A stretch of 64,000 nt of DNA from Gallaecimonas xiamenensis 3-C-1 (GCF_000299915.1 NZ_AMRI01000010.1:79489-143488); one strand, 5' to 3'; shown: positions 45,025 to 53,997, counted from the first letter of the stretch. Translations and numbers: made by a program. The notes: generated by a model from the sequence alone, not told the origin.

Positions 45025-45546
45025 GTGCATATCAAGGAATTGCAGGGCCAAGAGGCCCAGGCCAAGCTTGACCACCTGGCGGCGGTACTGCACCGCTGCG
45101 TATCCGACGGCGCGTCGGTCAGTTTTATTGCCCCCTTCACCCTGGAAGATGCCAGGGGCTATTGGCGGCAAAAGGTGCTGCCCCGGCTGGGGGGCCGGCT
45201 GCGGCTTTTTGTGGCCGAGGCCGACGGGCGGGTGGTAGGCACAGTGCTCTTGGACGCCGATACCCCGCCCAACCAGCCTCACCGGGCCGAGGTGGCCAAG
45301 CTGCTGGTGCACGGAGACTATCAGCGCCGGGGCATAGCCCAGGCCCTGATGACTCACCTGCTGGCAGAGGCCTCTGCCATGGGCCTTACCCTGCTGACTC
45401 TGGACACCCGCACCCACGACAAGGCCGAGCCTTTGTACCGCAAGCTGGGGTTTGTCACGGTCGGGGTGATACCGGCCTTTGCCCTCAGCCCCGACGGCAG
45501 CAGCCTGGACGGCACCACGGTGATGTATAAACAGCTGGGCCAATAA
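45025..45546 (+). CDS. GNAT-family N-acetyltransferase
   Basis: 173 residues from GTG 45025, chosen because GGAGG lies 8 bp before it; ATG 45010, overlapping the upstream stop, would add five residues. Acetyl-CoA-binding motif A is VHGDYQRRGIAQALMTHLL and motif B includes KAEPLYRKLGF. Substrate unknown. Confidence 0.88.
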   Translation: MHIKELQGQEAQAKLDHLAAVLHRCVSDGASVSFIAPFTLEDARGYWRQKVLPRLGGRLRLFVAEADGRVVGTVLLDADTPPNQPHRAEVAKLLVHGDYQRRGIAQALMTHLLAEASAMGLTLLTLDTRTHDKAEPLYRKLGFVTVGVIPAFALSPDGSSLDGTTVMYKQLGQ

Positions 45547-45550
45547 AGGC

Positions 45551-45570
45551 GCCGGGCCTGGCCCGGTTTT
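45551..45570 (+). terminator. Terminator after GNAT gene
   Basis: CCGGGC / GCCCGG stem with CTG loop and TTTT. Confidence 0.75.
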
Positions 45571-45710
45571 CCCCAAACCCTATTAGGGAATGGGGACAAA
45601 CTAGGCACCTTGTTATTTTCAATAGTCCTTAGTGGTTATTTGACTTATATTTCATGGGCTAGGCGCTAGGCATGGTTTGGCGCAGGGAAGAACCGTCAGA
45701 AATAAGACAG

Positions 45711-46049
45711 ATGATTAAAACGGCAAAACTCATTACGGTATGGATGCTGATTTGGCTGGGGTTGGTGATCTACCAATTCCTGGTGCCCTCAGTGCCTGCC
45801 GCTCCCAACCCTCTCCCCACAGTGTCGTCCCCCAGCAGCGTGTTTCGGCTGCAGATAAAGACCAGCCCGGCCAAGGCCAGGGTGCGGGTGATGAACATCC
45901 CCGACAAGTACCAGTACGGCATGGCGTTGCCTCCGGGCCAATACCGCATCAAGGTGGACGCCCCCGGATACCAGAGCAAGAGCCTGGTGCTGCAGGTCAA
46001 GGCCGGACAGGCCTCGGACATTTTCCACGTGGCTCTGGAGAGGAAATAA
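45711..46049 (+). CDS. PEGA-like membrane-anchored protein
   Basis: 112 residues: one N-terminal span (ITVWMLIWLGLVIYQFLV) and a small beta domain (FRLQIKTSPAKARVRVMNIP, LPPGQYRIKVDAPGYQ, KSLVLQV) like PEGA surface-layer-type domains. ATG 45711 gives a compact anchor; ATG 45672 would add 13 residues. It precedes the zinc-repeat gene by 3 bp and is in one operon with it. Confidence 0.72.
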   Translation: MIKTAKLITVWMLIWLGLVIYQFLVPSVPAAPNPLPTVSSPSSVFRLQIKTSPAKARVRVMNIPDKYQYGMALPPGQYRIKVDAPGYQSKSLVLQVKAGQASDIFHVALERK

Positions 46050-46052
46050 ACC

Positions 46053-47792
46053 ATGACCCCATTAACCGGCAAGGCGGCCGCCACCTTCGCCAACAACTGG
46101 TTGCCCGGCTATCGCCTCGATATCGACGCCAGTAACGAAAAAGCCGCCGACCACCCCCTTAAAACCTCCGGTGTCTACGAGCTGAGCTCACATCGCACCC
46201 GCTCCAGGGAGACCGGCACCCGCAACCATGATTGTCGCAATGAAGCCGAGTGCGACCATCACCTTAAGGCCTACGAACAGGCCTGCCACAACGGCAGGAA
46301 CCCTGAGCTGATCGCCAAGGCCGTCGGGTTGATCAAGCAGGACCCTGTGGCCTCCTTCAGCCTACGCAGGGATCTGGAAAAACGCACCCACAGTTATATC
46401 GAGATCTGCAGCAACTGCAGCGGTCAAGGGTGCGTGCGCTGCCACAATTGCAGCGGCTCAGGCCAGGTAACCTGTTGGTCTTGCAGCGGTGGCCGGGTTA
46501 GCTGCGGCTCTTGCAGCGGTGGTTATATCCACGGTTCCAATGGCTCGCGCCAGCGCTGCTACAGCTGCTCTGGCAGCGGCTATCGGGACTGCAGCGCCTG
46601 TTATGGCAACGGCAAGCGCACCTGCGGCACCTGTAACGGCACCCGTACCCTCAGCTGCTCGCCCTGCGCCGGCACCGGCCGTTTTACTGTCAGCCTGTCG
46701 GCGATCATGTCGGTGCAGGCCCACCAAAAATGCCGCTGGGCCAGCTCGGCGGACTTTCCCTGGCTGGACCACTATGTCACCACTGCCCTGAACGGCAGGG
46801 TGCCCCAGGCGCCCCTGAACAGGGTGGCCAGCTGGCAGCTGGACAGCTTTCGCTTCGAGGAGATAACCGGCTTTCCGCTGATCTCCCATATGGAAGGCAG
46901 CCTGCACACCGCCAGCAGCGACATCAAGGTCGACGGCCAGTTGACCCAGGGCTGCCACTTTGTCGGTGGCGCCCTGGTGCCCTACGACCTCAAGGGTTGT
47001 TTCGACCAGGCGGTGGTGAAAGAGACCGAACGGCTGGCCAAGCGTTTTGATGACGAGGCCTGCAAGCGCCTTTTTGCCACCCCCATCGCCAGCTCCACCT
47101 TCGAGCTGGTAGCCAGTGACAAGCTGCCGGGCCACAACGGCTATTACAGCCGGGGCTTTACCGGCCGGGGCGCCAAGGCCCTTAAAGACAGCCTGCTTGG
47201 CACCGCCAAGCACCTGGATCAGGCTCGCCAAAGCCTGTCGCTGAAGCGCTTTGGTCTCTCCTTTGGCATCCTCTTTACGGTGCTGGTACTGCTGCTGGCG
47301 CTGCTGGACAGCCTGGCCGGTGGCCAGATCCAGTGGCACCTCTACGCCAGTGTCCAGGTACTGGGCAGCGCCCTGGTTAGCCTCAAACTGGGGTTGATGC
47401 AGCTGCTCAACGGTCAGCCCTACCTGCTGATAAAGGTGCTGCTGCTGAGCTTCCTGCCGGCCATGGCCATGCGCCAATGGCTGGGGTCAGATCAGATCTG
47501 GCGGCCCTGGCGGCTCTTTGGCTGGTACATGGGCACCACCTTGCTGATGAGTGCCATCCTGGTGCAGAGCCACTTGCACCCGGGCCTCTCCGGTGGCTTC
47601 TCCCTTGGTTACCTGAGCCTGTCCAACCTGCTGGGCGGCGTTGGCCACGTGGCCGCCATCGGCCTGGATTTGGTGATGCTCTGCGGCCTGTTGGCCATCT
47701 TCAGGGCAAGGCGGGCGGCCTTTAGCGCCAACCGCAGACAGGTCAGGGCCATCGGCTCCTCGGCCTTGAACCGGCTGATGAACTATGAGTGA
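46053..47792 (+). CDS. Membrane protein with DnaJ-type cysteine-rich repeats
   Basis: 579 residues. Residues about 120-210 hold at least eight CxxC pairs in DnaJ-like CxxCxGxG form (CSNCSGQG, CWSCSGGR, CYSCSGSG, CSACYGNG, CGTCNGTR, CSPCAGTG), expected to bind several zinc ions. No J domain. A mixed domain follows, then four or so membrane spans from about residue 400 (FGLSFGILFTVLVLLLALL, LLIKVLLLSFLPAMA). It overlaps the start region of the next membrane gene. Function unknown. Confidence 0.75.
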   Translation: MTPLTGKAAATFANNWLPGYRLDIDASNEKAADHPLKTSGVYELSSHRTRSRETGTRNHDCRNEAECDHHLKAYEQACHNGRNPELIAKAVGLIKQDPVASFSLRRDLEKRTHSYIEICSNCSGQGCVRCHNCSGSGQVTCWSCSGGRVSCGSCSGGYIHGSNGSRQRCYSCSGSGYRDCSACYGNGKRTCGTCNGTRTLSCSPCAGTGRFTVSLSAIMSVQAHQKCRWASSADFPWLDHYVTTALNGRVPQAPLNRVASWQLDSFRFEEITGFPLISHMEGSLHTASSDIKVDGQLTQGCHFVGGALVPYDLKGCFDQAVVKETERLAKRFDDEACKRLFATPIASSTFELVASDKLPGHNGYYSRGFTGRGAKALKDSLLGTAKHLDQARQSLSLKRFGLSFGILFTVLVLLLALLDSLAGGQIQWHLYASVQVLGSALVSLKLGLMQLLNGQPYLLIKVLLLSFLPAMAMRQWLGSDQIWRPWRLFGWYMGTTLLMSAILVQSHLHPGLSGGFSLGYLSLSNLLGGVGHVAAIGLDLVMLCGLLAIFRARRAAFSANRRQVRAIGSSALNRLMNYE

Positions 47793-47797
47793 TTGCC

Positions 47798-48271
47798 ATG
47801 CTGAATCTTGATCCCTTTAAGAGCGGCGACAACCTGCACAGCCGTTTTGGCCCAGTGCAAACCCTGCTGTGCCTGCTGGGCGGCTACCTGATCAGTCACT
47901 TTGTTACCCGCTGGCTAGCCCAGGTGCAGGGGATCTGGTACCTGCTGCTGTCGCTGCTGTTGGTGGCGGTGATAGGGGGCCTTTGCCTGTTGGTGTTTAT
48001 GGGCAGCCTGGCCCTTAGGAACAGGGGCACCCAGCTTTGCTACAGCGGGGCCATCGGCTTGGTGCTGGCGGAGATCTTCACCCGCAGTTACCACCAGAAG
48101 GAGTGGTGGATCTGCCTGGCTGTGGGGGCGGTGCTGGCCTACCTGGGGCTGCACCACGGCAGTAAGAAGCCCAGCCTGCTGGCGGCGGGTCAATGCCTGG
48201 CCGGCACCCTGGCCGGGATATGGCTGCTGAGCTTCTTCGTCAATTACCTCAGGCTGCTATACAGCTGGTAA
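47798..48271 (+). CDS. Small polytopic membrane protein
   Basis: 157 residues with four or five hydrophobic segments (TLLCLLGGYLISHFV, YLLLSLLLVAVIGGLCLL, WICLAVGAVLAYLGL, GIWLLSFFVNYLRLL). Start ATG 47798; a GTG at 47789 overlapping the upstream stop is possible. Third gene of the PEGA/zinc-repeat operon. No family recognised. Confidence 0.68.
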   Translation: MLNLDPFKSGDNLHSRFGPVQTLLCLLGGYLISHFVTRWLAQVQGIWYLLLSLLLVAVIGGLCLLVFMGSLALRNRGTQLCYSGAIGLVLAEIFTRSYHQKEWWICLAVGAVLAYLGLHHGSKKPSLLAAGQCLAGTLAGIWLLSFFVNYLRLLYSW

Positions 48272-48280
48272 GTGGCAGCA

Positions 48281-48305
48281 AAAAGCCGGGCCTAGCCCGG
48301 CTTTT
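48281..48305. terminator. Bidirectional terminator between convergent genes
   Basis: AAAAGCCGGGC / GCCCGGCTTTT with CTA loop, serving the membrane operon (+) and yjjX (-). Confidence 0.9.
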
Positions 48306-48848
48306 TTATTCTGCGAACAGCGACGGGTTTAAAAAGGGCGCCATGGCCAGGGTCAGGGCCTGGGTGTAGGTGCTTTCCCTGGTGGCCTGGTGGCGGGTAA
48401 AGAGGCCGATGGCGCCGCCTTTTTGCTTGATGTTGTCGGTGCCGAACAGCTTGTCGATAAGGGGCCCCAGCTCTTCGCCGGCCATCAGGCCGTCAAACAG
48501 CACTTTGGGCAGGGGCAGGCTGGCGCTGCGGCCAACCGATTGCTGCTGGCCGTTGTCTATCACCACATAGGCGAAGGTGGCGGGGCCGTCTTCCAGCAGA
48601 TCCACCCCCCCTTCCATGGCCACATAGAAGTCGGCCTGTTCCTGGGCCCGGCAGTAGGCAACCCGGTTGATGGCCCCCAGGCGGGTGTCGGCGGCGGTCA
48701 TGGGTTGGTCGGGTACCCCGGACGGAGCCTTGATGCCCCTGGCTTTGACCTGGGCGTCGGGGAAGAAGGGGGCCAGGGCGCTTTGGGCGGCGGCCACCTT
48801 GACCGGGTTGGTGGAACCCACCACCACGTGGATCACGGCATTGGACAC
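48306..48848 (-). CDS. yjjX: Inosine/xanthosine triphosphatase YjjX
   Basis: House-cleaning NTPase of 180 residues that removes ITP and XTP. Signature VVVGSTNPVKVAA at the N terminus and FYVAMEGGVDLLEDG and QKGGAIGLFT later. The GTG start 48848 is supported by an AGGAGA ribosome site 6 bp upstream and family length (E. coli 170); the frame is open further upstream but lacks family similarity. Confidence 0.93.
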   Translation of the reverse strand: MSNAVIHVVVGSTNPVKVAAAQSALAPFFPDAQVKARGIKAPSGVPDQPMTAADTRLGAINRVAYCRAQEQADFYVAMEGGVDLLEDGPATFAYVVIDNGQQQSVGRSASLPLPKVLFDGLMAGEELGPLIDKLFGTDNIKQKGGAIGLFTRHQATRESTYTQALTLAMAPFLNPSLFAE

Positions 48849-48898
48849 GGTATCTCTCCTCTTTGGCGGCGCCATTCTACCAGCGCCGGGGCGGGCCG

Positions 48899-49783
48899 TC
48901 AGGCCGGTGGGTAGATCTCCCGCACTATGTCCAGCCAGGCCCGGGCCGCCGGCGACAAGAAGGCGTCCCGGCGCCAGATCATGGCCATGTCCCATTGGGT
49001 GTCCGGCTCGTCCAGCAGCACCTGGGCCACCTTGGGGTGGGGGCGCTGTTGGGCGATACGCCGGGGTAAAAAGCTCACCCCCATGCCGGTGGCCACCAGC
49101 TCGGTGATGAAGTCGATTTGGCTGCTGCGGGCGGCGATCACCGGCTTGAGGTTACGGCGCCTCGCTGCTCCCAGCAGGATACGGTTAAGGGAAAAACTGG
49201 CCTCAAAGAGGATAAAAGGGGTATCCCCCAGGTCGGTAAAATCCAGGGACTGGCGGCCGGCACAGGGATGGTCGGCGGGCAGCAGCGCCACCAGGGGTTC
49301 ACAGCAGACCGGCTGGCTGTCGAAGGTGTCGGGGGCCGGCAGCAGGGTTGCCCCCAGTTCAATATCGCCGCTTAGCAGCAGGCTTTCCAGGCGGTCGCTG
49401 CCGTGCTCCACCAGGCGCACGTCTATGCCCGGGTAGCGCTTGCGGTAGCGGGCAAAGACCGGGGCATAGAGGATATTGCTGCCGATGGGCGGCAGCCCCA
49501 GTTGCAGGCTGCCTTGGCGCAGGCCTCGGATCTCGTCCAGCTCCGCCAGCAGATCGTCCCGCTCGGCCAGTATCCGCAGGGCCCTGTGGTACACCACTTC
49601 CCCGGCCGCAGTCAGGCGGCTCTTATGGCCGCTGCGGTCCAGCAGGGTTATGCCCAGTTCGTGCTCCAACTGCCGCACCGCCTTGCTGATGGTGGGCTGA
49701 GTGGCGAACAGGTGCTTGGCGGCCTGGGAGAAACCCCCTTGGCGCACCACGGCGGCGAAGGCTCTTAATGCTTTGAATTCCAT
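48899..49783 (-). CDS. LysR-family regulator next to lrgAB
   Basis: 294 residues with N-terminal HTH (FKALRAFAAVVRQGGFSQAA, FATQPTISKAVRQLEHELG) and an effector domain (GSLQLGLPPIGSNI). Start ATG 49783. Divergent from the lrgA/lrgB pair, the same arrangement as CidR-type control of cidAB/lrgAB, so these are its probable targets. Confidence 0.92.
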   Translation of the reverse strand: MEFKALRAFAAVVRQGGFSQAAKHLFATQPTISKAVRQLEHELGITLLDRSGHKSRLTAAGEVVYHRALRILAERDDLLAELDEIRGLRQGSLQLGLPPIGSNILYAPVFARYRKRYPGIDVRLVEHGSDRLESLLLSGDIELGATLLPAPDTFDSQPVCCEPLVALLPADHPCAGRQSLDFTDLGDTPFILFEASFSLNRILLGAARRRNLKPVIAARSSQIDFITELVATGMGVSFLPRRIAQQRPHPKVAQVLLDEPDTQWDMAMIWRRDAFLSPAARAWLDIVREIYPPA

Positions 49784-49787
49784 TGCT

Positions 49788-49802
49788 ATTCCAATTTGGA
49801 AT
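49788..49802. promoter_or_regulatory. LysR-box palindrome
   Basis: Perfect palindrome ATTCCAATTTGGAAT with T-N11-A geometry, starting 4 bp upstream of the LysR ATG and 70 bp before lrgA. Likely autoregulatory operator. Confidence 0.65.
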
Positions 49803-49872
49803 GGAGTTGATTCTATCAATTCATTATTAACATGTTTTGCCGCGCAGTAAGCTGGGTGTCAAGGAGAACCCC

Positions 49873-50283
49873 ATGTCTGTCCGATCCCTTTCCCGGCAAC
49901 TCAGCCGGGGCCTTCATCACAGCCGCCTGCTGCAAATCGGCCTTATCGTTGGCTTTTGGCTGCTGGGCGACGCCCTGGTCAAAGCCACAGGGTTGCCGGT
50001 GACCGGCGGCATTGCCGGCCTGGCGCTGGTGCTGGTGCTGCTGGCCAGCCGCCGTTTGAACCTGGCCAGCATGCGCCTGGGTGCCAACTGGTTGTTGGCG
50101 CAGATGCTGCTGTTTTTCATACCTGCCGTGCTGGCGGTGCTGGATCATCGCGAGCTGTTTGGCCTGCTGGGCCTGAAGGTGCTGGCGGTTATCCTTGGCA
50201 GCACCCTGGCGGTGCTGGGGGTTACAGCCCTGGTCATCGACGCCGTGGTCAAAGGCCGCCTTGCCCATGACCCTGCCCGCTAA
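49873..50283 (+). CDS. CidA/LrgA family holin-like protein
   Basis: 136 residues with four spans (LLQIGLIVGFWLLGDALV, GIAGLALVLVLLASRR, LLAQMLLFFIPAVLAVLD, LKVLAVILGSTLAVLGV), the normal layout of CidA/LrgA. These proteins act with LrgB in export of small metabolites or in murein hydrolase control. AAGGAG precedes the ATG by 6 bp. Confidence 0.88.
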   Translation: MSVRSLSRQLSRGLHHSRLLQIGLIVGFWLLGDALVKATGLPVTGGIAGLALVLVLLASRRLNLASMRLGANWLLAQMLLFFIPAVLAVLDHRELFGLLGLKVLAVILGSTLAVLGVTALVIDAVVKGRLAHDPAR

Positions 50284-50971
50284 CCCCTGGTTGCAGGGGG
50301 CCTTCTGGTCCTTGCTGACCATCGCCTTTTACCTGTTGGCCAAGGCCATACACCGGCGTTGGCGCCGCAGCTGGCTGACGCCACTGCTGCTGGCCCCGGC
50401 CTTGCTGTTGGTGCCGGTACTGGCCCTGCACGCCAGTTACCACGACTACATCAGCGCCACCGGCTGGCTGGTGGCCCTGCTGGGCCCCACCACCGTTGCC
50501 TTTGCGGTACCCATCTACGAACAAAGGGCCGTTATCCGCCGCTATTGGCCGGTGCTGGCCTTGGGGGCCCTGGCCGGCAGCCTGACTGCGGTGCTGACCA
50601 GTTGGGCCCTGGCGACCCTGCTAGGGCTGGACGGCGCCTTGCGCCTGAGCCTGTTGCCCCGTTCCATCAGCACCCCCTTTGCCATGGCCATGTCCACCGA
50701 CATTGGCGGCCTGCCGGATTTGACCGCCATCTTCGTGGTGATAACCGGGGTCTTGGGGGGCGTGATTGGCGAGGTGTTGCTGCTGCGCCTGAAGGTCCGT
50801 TCGGCCCTCGCCAAGGGGGCGGCCCTTGGCATGGGGGCCCATGGGGCCGGCACCGCCAAGGCCCAGGAACTGGGCCGGGAAGAGGGCACCATAGCCGGTC
50901 TGGTGATGGTGCTGGTGGGGCTGTTGAACGTCTTGGCGGCGCCTTTGCTGGCCTGGTGCCTGGCGCCATAA
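50267..50971 (+). CDS. CidB/LrgB family membrane protein
   Basis: 234 residues, six or seven spans, with LrgB signatures LLGPTTVAFAVPIYEQR, RSISTPFAMAMS and GMGAHGAGTAKA. ATG 50267 overlaps the lrgA-like gene by 17 bp, so translation is coupled. Longer reading upstream is only frame-shadow. Confidence 0.9.
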   Translation: MTLPANPWLQGAFWSLLTIAFYLLAKAIHRRWRRSWLTPLLLAPALLLVPVLALHASYHDYISATGWLVALLGPTTVAFAVPIYEQRAVIRRYWPVLALGALAGSLTAVLTSWALATLLGLDGALRLSLLPRSISTPFAMAMSTDIGGLPDLTAIFVVITGVLGGVIGEVLLLRLKVRSALAKGAALGMGAHGAGTAKAQELGREEGTIAGLVMVLVGLLNVLAAPLLAWCLAP

Positions 50972-50995
50972 AAACGCGGTTTATGCCGCGTTTTT
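50971..50995. terminator. Bidirectional terminator
   Basis: AAAACGCGG / CCGCGTTTT stem with six-base loop, between convergent lrgB-like and MFS genes. Confidence 0.85.
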
Positions 50996-50997
50996 CA

Positions 50998-52227
50998 TCA
51001 AGCCTGCTCGGCGGCAGGCCCCTTGCGGCCGGCTTTTAATACCAGCAACCCATCCCCAAGCAGTATCAACACCAGCGCCAGGACCGCCAGGGCAAACAGC
51101 AGAGGGTAACTGCCCCCCGACTGGGTAAATAGGTAGGAGTAGCCATAACCCGCCAGGGCCTGGAAGCTGGCAAAGACCACTGTGGCCCGGCTCCAGGTGG
51201 CGGCCTGGGCCTGGTGGTCCCCCGGCAGCAATTGGTGCACCTTGTGCAGCGCCAGTGGCACCATGCCGGGCGGGAAGGTACCAATCAGTACAGTGGCAAT
51301 GGCGGTACTGACCAGGTTGCTGCTGGCCAGCAGTAGCATGACTGCCAGCGCCTGCACCGTCACCAACAGCCGCAGTGCCCCTGAGGCGCCCAACTTGTCA
51401 CCAAGTTGGCCATAAAGCACCGGCCCGGCAATGGCCCCAAGGCCGTACAGCACCCAGAACAGGGCTCCCACATGGGCGCCCTGGCCAAGCCCCCTGGCCA
51501 CGTAATCCACCATAAACACCATGGTCGGCACCAAGGCGGCGGCCATCAGCCCGTATTGCAGATAAAACACCTTGAGGGCAAAGCCGGAGTGCTCGGCGCT
51601 GCGGCCGGTAATGGCTGGCTGGGCTTGATGATGGCGCGGCCAGCCGCGCCAGCTAAGGGCGGTGAGCAGCAGGCCGATGGCCCCAAGGCCGAGCCAGGTG
51701 GCTTTAAGGCCCCAGCTCAGCAACAAGGGCACCAGGGTGCCGGAGCCAGCAATACCAACCCCAAGGCCGAGGAAAATGGCGCCACTGGCAAGGCCCCGGC
51801 GGCTGGCCGGGATATGGGGCAGCAAGGTGGCGGCCACCAGCACCATGATCACCCCGCCGGTGACCCCCGACAGCAGCCGCCAGCCGAAGAACCAACTGAT
51901 GGACAGCGGAAAGCCGCACGCGAAAAAGGCGATGGCGGTGAGCAGCATCATCACCTTTAGCACTGGCACATTGCCAAAGCGCCGGCCCAAAGGCCGTGCC
52001 AGCAGGGCGCCTATCAGGTAACCGGCCAGGTTGGCGGCGCCTAGGTAAATCACCTTGTCGGCGCTGAACCAACCGGCGGAGATCAACGGCGGGATCAGCG
52101 GCGTGTAGGCAAAACGGGCCAGGCCGATGCCGATCAGGCTGGCGCAAAAGCCGGCCAGGATGGCGGCCCAGGGAATACGCTGCGAATCATTATTCCCGGG
52201 GTGCCCGGTGTTGTCGGCGGTGGTCAT
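50998..52227 (-). CDS. YbfB/YjiJ family MFS transporter
   Basis: 409 residues, 12 spans. Hallmarks: LIGIGLARFAYTPLIPPL in the first span, RPLGRRFGN loop, GWRLLSGVTGGVIMVLVA, and LYGLGAIAGPVLYGQLGD in the second half. Start ATG 52227 has a GAGG site; the frame stays open across the divergent TetR gene, but that part is its antisense shadow. Likely exporter controlled by the divergent TetR protein. Confidence 0.88.
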   Translation of the reverse strand: MTTADNTGHPGNNDSQRIPWAAILAGFCASLIGIGLARFAYTPLIPPLISAGWFSADKVIYLGAANLAGYLIGALLARPLGRRFGNVPVLKVMMLLTAIAFFACGFPLSISWFFGWRLLSGVTGGVIMVLVAATLLPHIPASRRGLASGAIFLGLGVGIAGSGTLVPLLLSWGLKATWLGLGAIGLLLTALSWRGWPRHHQAQPAITGRSAEHSGFALKVFYLQYGLMAAALVPTMVFMVDYVARGLGQGAHVGALFWVLYGLGAIAGPVLYGQLGDKLGASGALRLLVTVQALAVMLLLASSNLVSTAIATVLIGTFPPGMVPLALHKVHQLLPGDHQAQAATWSRATVVFASFQALAGYGYSYLFTQSGGSYPLLFALAVLALVLILLGDGLLVLKAGRKGPAAEQA

Positions 52228-52247
52228 AGGGGCCTCGCTATTATCTT

Positions 52248-52297
52248 TGACAGCTGTGTCATTTTTGACATTGTTGTCATGATTGACATGACTGTCA
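52248..52297. promoter_or_regulatory. Triple palindromic operator between MFS and TetR genes
   Basis: Three perfect TGACA-N4-TGTCA palindromes at 52248-52261, 52266-52279 and 52284-52297, each exactly 18 bp from the next. TTGACA -35-like sequences are built into them: on the minus strand TTGACA (52293-52298) with AACAAT 17 bp later (52270-52275) is a plausible MFS promoter. Most likely the operator of the TetR protein. Confidence 0.8.
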
Positions 52298-52356
52298 ATG
52301 ATGCGATCATATGAGCCAACGATGAGCACCATGCAGGTATTCGATAAGGAGGGGCC

Positions 52357-52917
52357 ATGGCGGGCGTCCGGCAATTTGACGAAGAGCAGGTACTGGTAGA
52401 TGCCCTGGCTTTGTTCTGGAAAAAAGGCTTTGTGGGTACCTCCATGCAGGAGCTGGCGGCGGCCACCGGTGTGCAGCGCGGCTCGCTCTATAACGCCTAC
52501 GGCGGTAAGGAAGCGCTCTTTATCGCCGCCTACCGCCGCTACCTGGCCAAATACATGCAGGGCATCAAAAAGGCCTTGGCCCAGCCGCAGCTCAAAGACG
52601 CTCTGGCGGCGATGTTTGATTTCAGCATCAACCTTATCCGCACCGACCGGCGCGGCTGCCTGACCACCAAGACCGCCACCAGTGAGAGCGCCACCCCGGC
52701 CATTCAAGAAGCCCTGCGTGCCCAGATGGACACCCTCAAGGCCTGCATCACAGAGCGCCTTATGCAGTCGCCACAGGAGCTGGCCCTGCCGGTTGCCGAC
52801 GCCGCATTGCTGTTGCTTACCCACACCCGGGGCATAGTGGTGATGGAGCGGCTCTATGACGACCCAGAGCAATTACGCAACAGCGCCAAGGCGCTGGTAC
52901 AGCTGTTGGTGAAATAA
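52357..52917 (+). CDS. TetR-family transcriptional regulator
   Basis: 186 residues. N-terminal HTH: ALALFWKKGFVGTSMQELAAATGVQRGSLYNAYGGK style sequence (shown in parts), followed by a helical ligand domain. The N-terminal half resembles AcrR/NemR-type regulators with a conserved Cys in DRRGCLTT. AAGGAGG ribosome site. Divergent from the MFS gene. Confidence 0.92.
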   Translation: MAGVRQFDEEQVLVDALALFWKKGFVGTSMQELAAATGVQRGSLYNAYGGKEALFIAAYRRYLAKYMQGIKKALAQPQLKDALAAMFDFSINLIRTDRRGCLTTKTATSESATPAIQEALRAQMDTLKACITERLMQSPQELALPVADAALLLLTHTRGIVVMERLYDDPEQLRNSAKALVQLLVK

Positions 52918-52945
52918 AAAACGCGGGCTTTGGCCCGCGTTTTTT
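52916..52945. terminator. Bidirectional terminator between tetR-type gene and pyrC
   Basis: AAAAAACGCGGGC / GCCCGCGTTTTTT with TTTG loop. Confidence 0.92.
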
Positions 52946-52959
52946 ATTGATGCCCGGCC

Positions 52960-53997
52960 TTAGCCCAGGTACTTCCAGCGCAGGCTCTCGCCGGCGCGCA
53001 GCGGCACTATCACGTCGCCTGCAAAGGGCAGCTCGGTGGGGGCCACCCATTGTTCTTTAACCAGGGTGATGGTGTCGGTGTTACGGGGCAGACCGTAGAA
53101 GTCGGCGCCGTTAAAGCTGGCGAAGGCTTCCAGTTTGTCCAGCACCCCTAAGTCTTCGAAAATCTCGGCATAGAGCTCGATGGCGGCATAGGCGGTGTAG
53201 CAACCGGCGCAGCCGCAGGCATTTTCCTTGGCGCCCTTGGCGTGGGGGGCCGAGTCGGTACCCAGGAAGAACTTGTTGTTGCCGCTCACCACCGCGTCTT
53301 GCAGGGCCTGCTGGTGGATATTGCGCTTGAGAATGGGCAGGCAGAACAGGTGCGGGCGAATGCCCCCCACCAGCATGTGGTTACGGTTGTAGGCCAGGTG
53401 CTGCACCGTGATGGTGGCGCCCACGTTGGGGCCCTGGCTTTGCACGAACTCGGCGGCGTCCTTGGTGGTGATGTGCTCCACCACCACTTTGAGGGTCGGG
53501 TGACGGGCTACCAGCGGTGCCAGGATATCGTCCAAAAAGGCCTTCTCCCGGTCGAAGATGTCCACGTGGTTGTGGGTCACTTCCCCATGTACCAACAGCG
53601 GCATGTCATTTTCGGCCAGGGCCGCGCAGACGTCGTCCAGCTTGCCAAGGTCGGTCACCCCGGAGTCGGAGTTGGTGGTGGCGCCGGCCGGGTAGAGCTT
53701 GACCGCCACCACTTTGCCGCTGGCCTTGGCCTCGGCAATGATGGCCGGGGTGGTGTTGTCGGTGAGATACAGCACCATCAGCGGTTCGAAGTGGGAGCCG
53801 GCCGGGCGCTGGGCCAGGATGCGGTCGCGGTAGGCCAGGGCCTGGGCGGCGTCCATCACCGGCGGCTTGAGGTTGGGCATGATGATGGCGCGACCCATCT
53901 GGCGGGCCGTTGCAGGAACGGTATGGGCCAGCACGTCACCGTCACGCAGGTGAAGGTGCCAGTCGTCGGGGCGGATAAGGGTCAAGCGGTCGGTCAT
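52960..53997 (-). CDS. pyrC: Dihydroorotase
   Basis: 345 residues; cyclises carbamoyl aspartate to dihydroorotate in pyrimidine synthesis. Metal-binding HLHLRDG near residue 15, carboxylated-Lys region [14 protein letters not shown], metal-ligand histidines in [10 protein letters not shown] and [10 protein letters not shown], catalytic Asp in FLGTDSAPH. Class II (E. coli-type) length. Confidence 0.97.
   Translation of the reverse strand: MTDRLTLIRPDDWHLHLRDGDVLAHTVPATARQMGRAIIMPNLKPPVMDAAQALAYRDRILAQRPAGSHFEPLMVLYLTDNTTPAIIAEAKASGKVVAVKLYPAGATTNSDSGVTDLGKLDDVCAALAENDMPLLVHGEVTHNHVDIFDREKAFLDDILAPLVARHPTLKVVVEHITTKDAAEFVQSQGPNVGATITVQHLAYNRNHMLVGGIRPHLFCLPILKRNIHQQALQDAVVSGNNKFFLGTDSAPHAKGAKENACGCAGCYTAYAAIELYAEIFEDLGVLDKLEAFASFNGADFYGLPRNTDTITLVKEQWVAPTELPFAGDVIVPLRAGESLRWKYLG

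Noticed and set aside
46053..46700. DnaJ chaperone
   Set aside because: The cysteine repeats look DnaJ-like, but there is no HPD-containing J domain and the protein has C-terminal membrane spans.
48849..48995. Longer N terminus of YjjX
   Set aside because: It overlaps the LysR gene end and does not resemble YjjX; GTG 48848 has a good ribosome site and fits family length.
52228..52872. N-terminal extension of the YbfB-like MFS protein through the TetR gene
   Set aside because: The frame is open but antisense to a clear TetR gene, and the ATG at 52227 has a ribosome site and a normal MFS N terminus.
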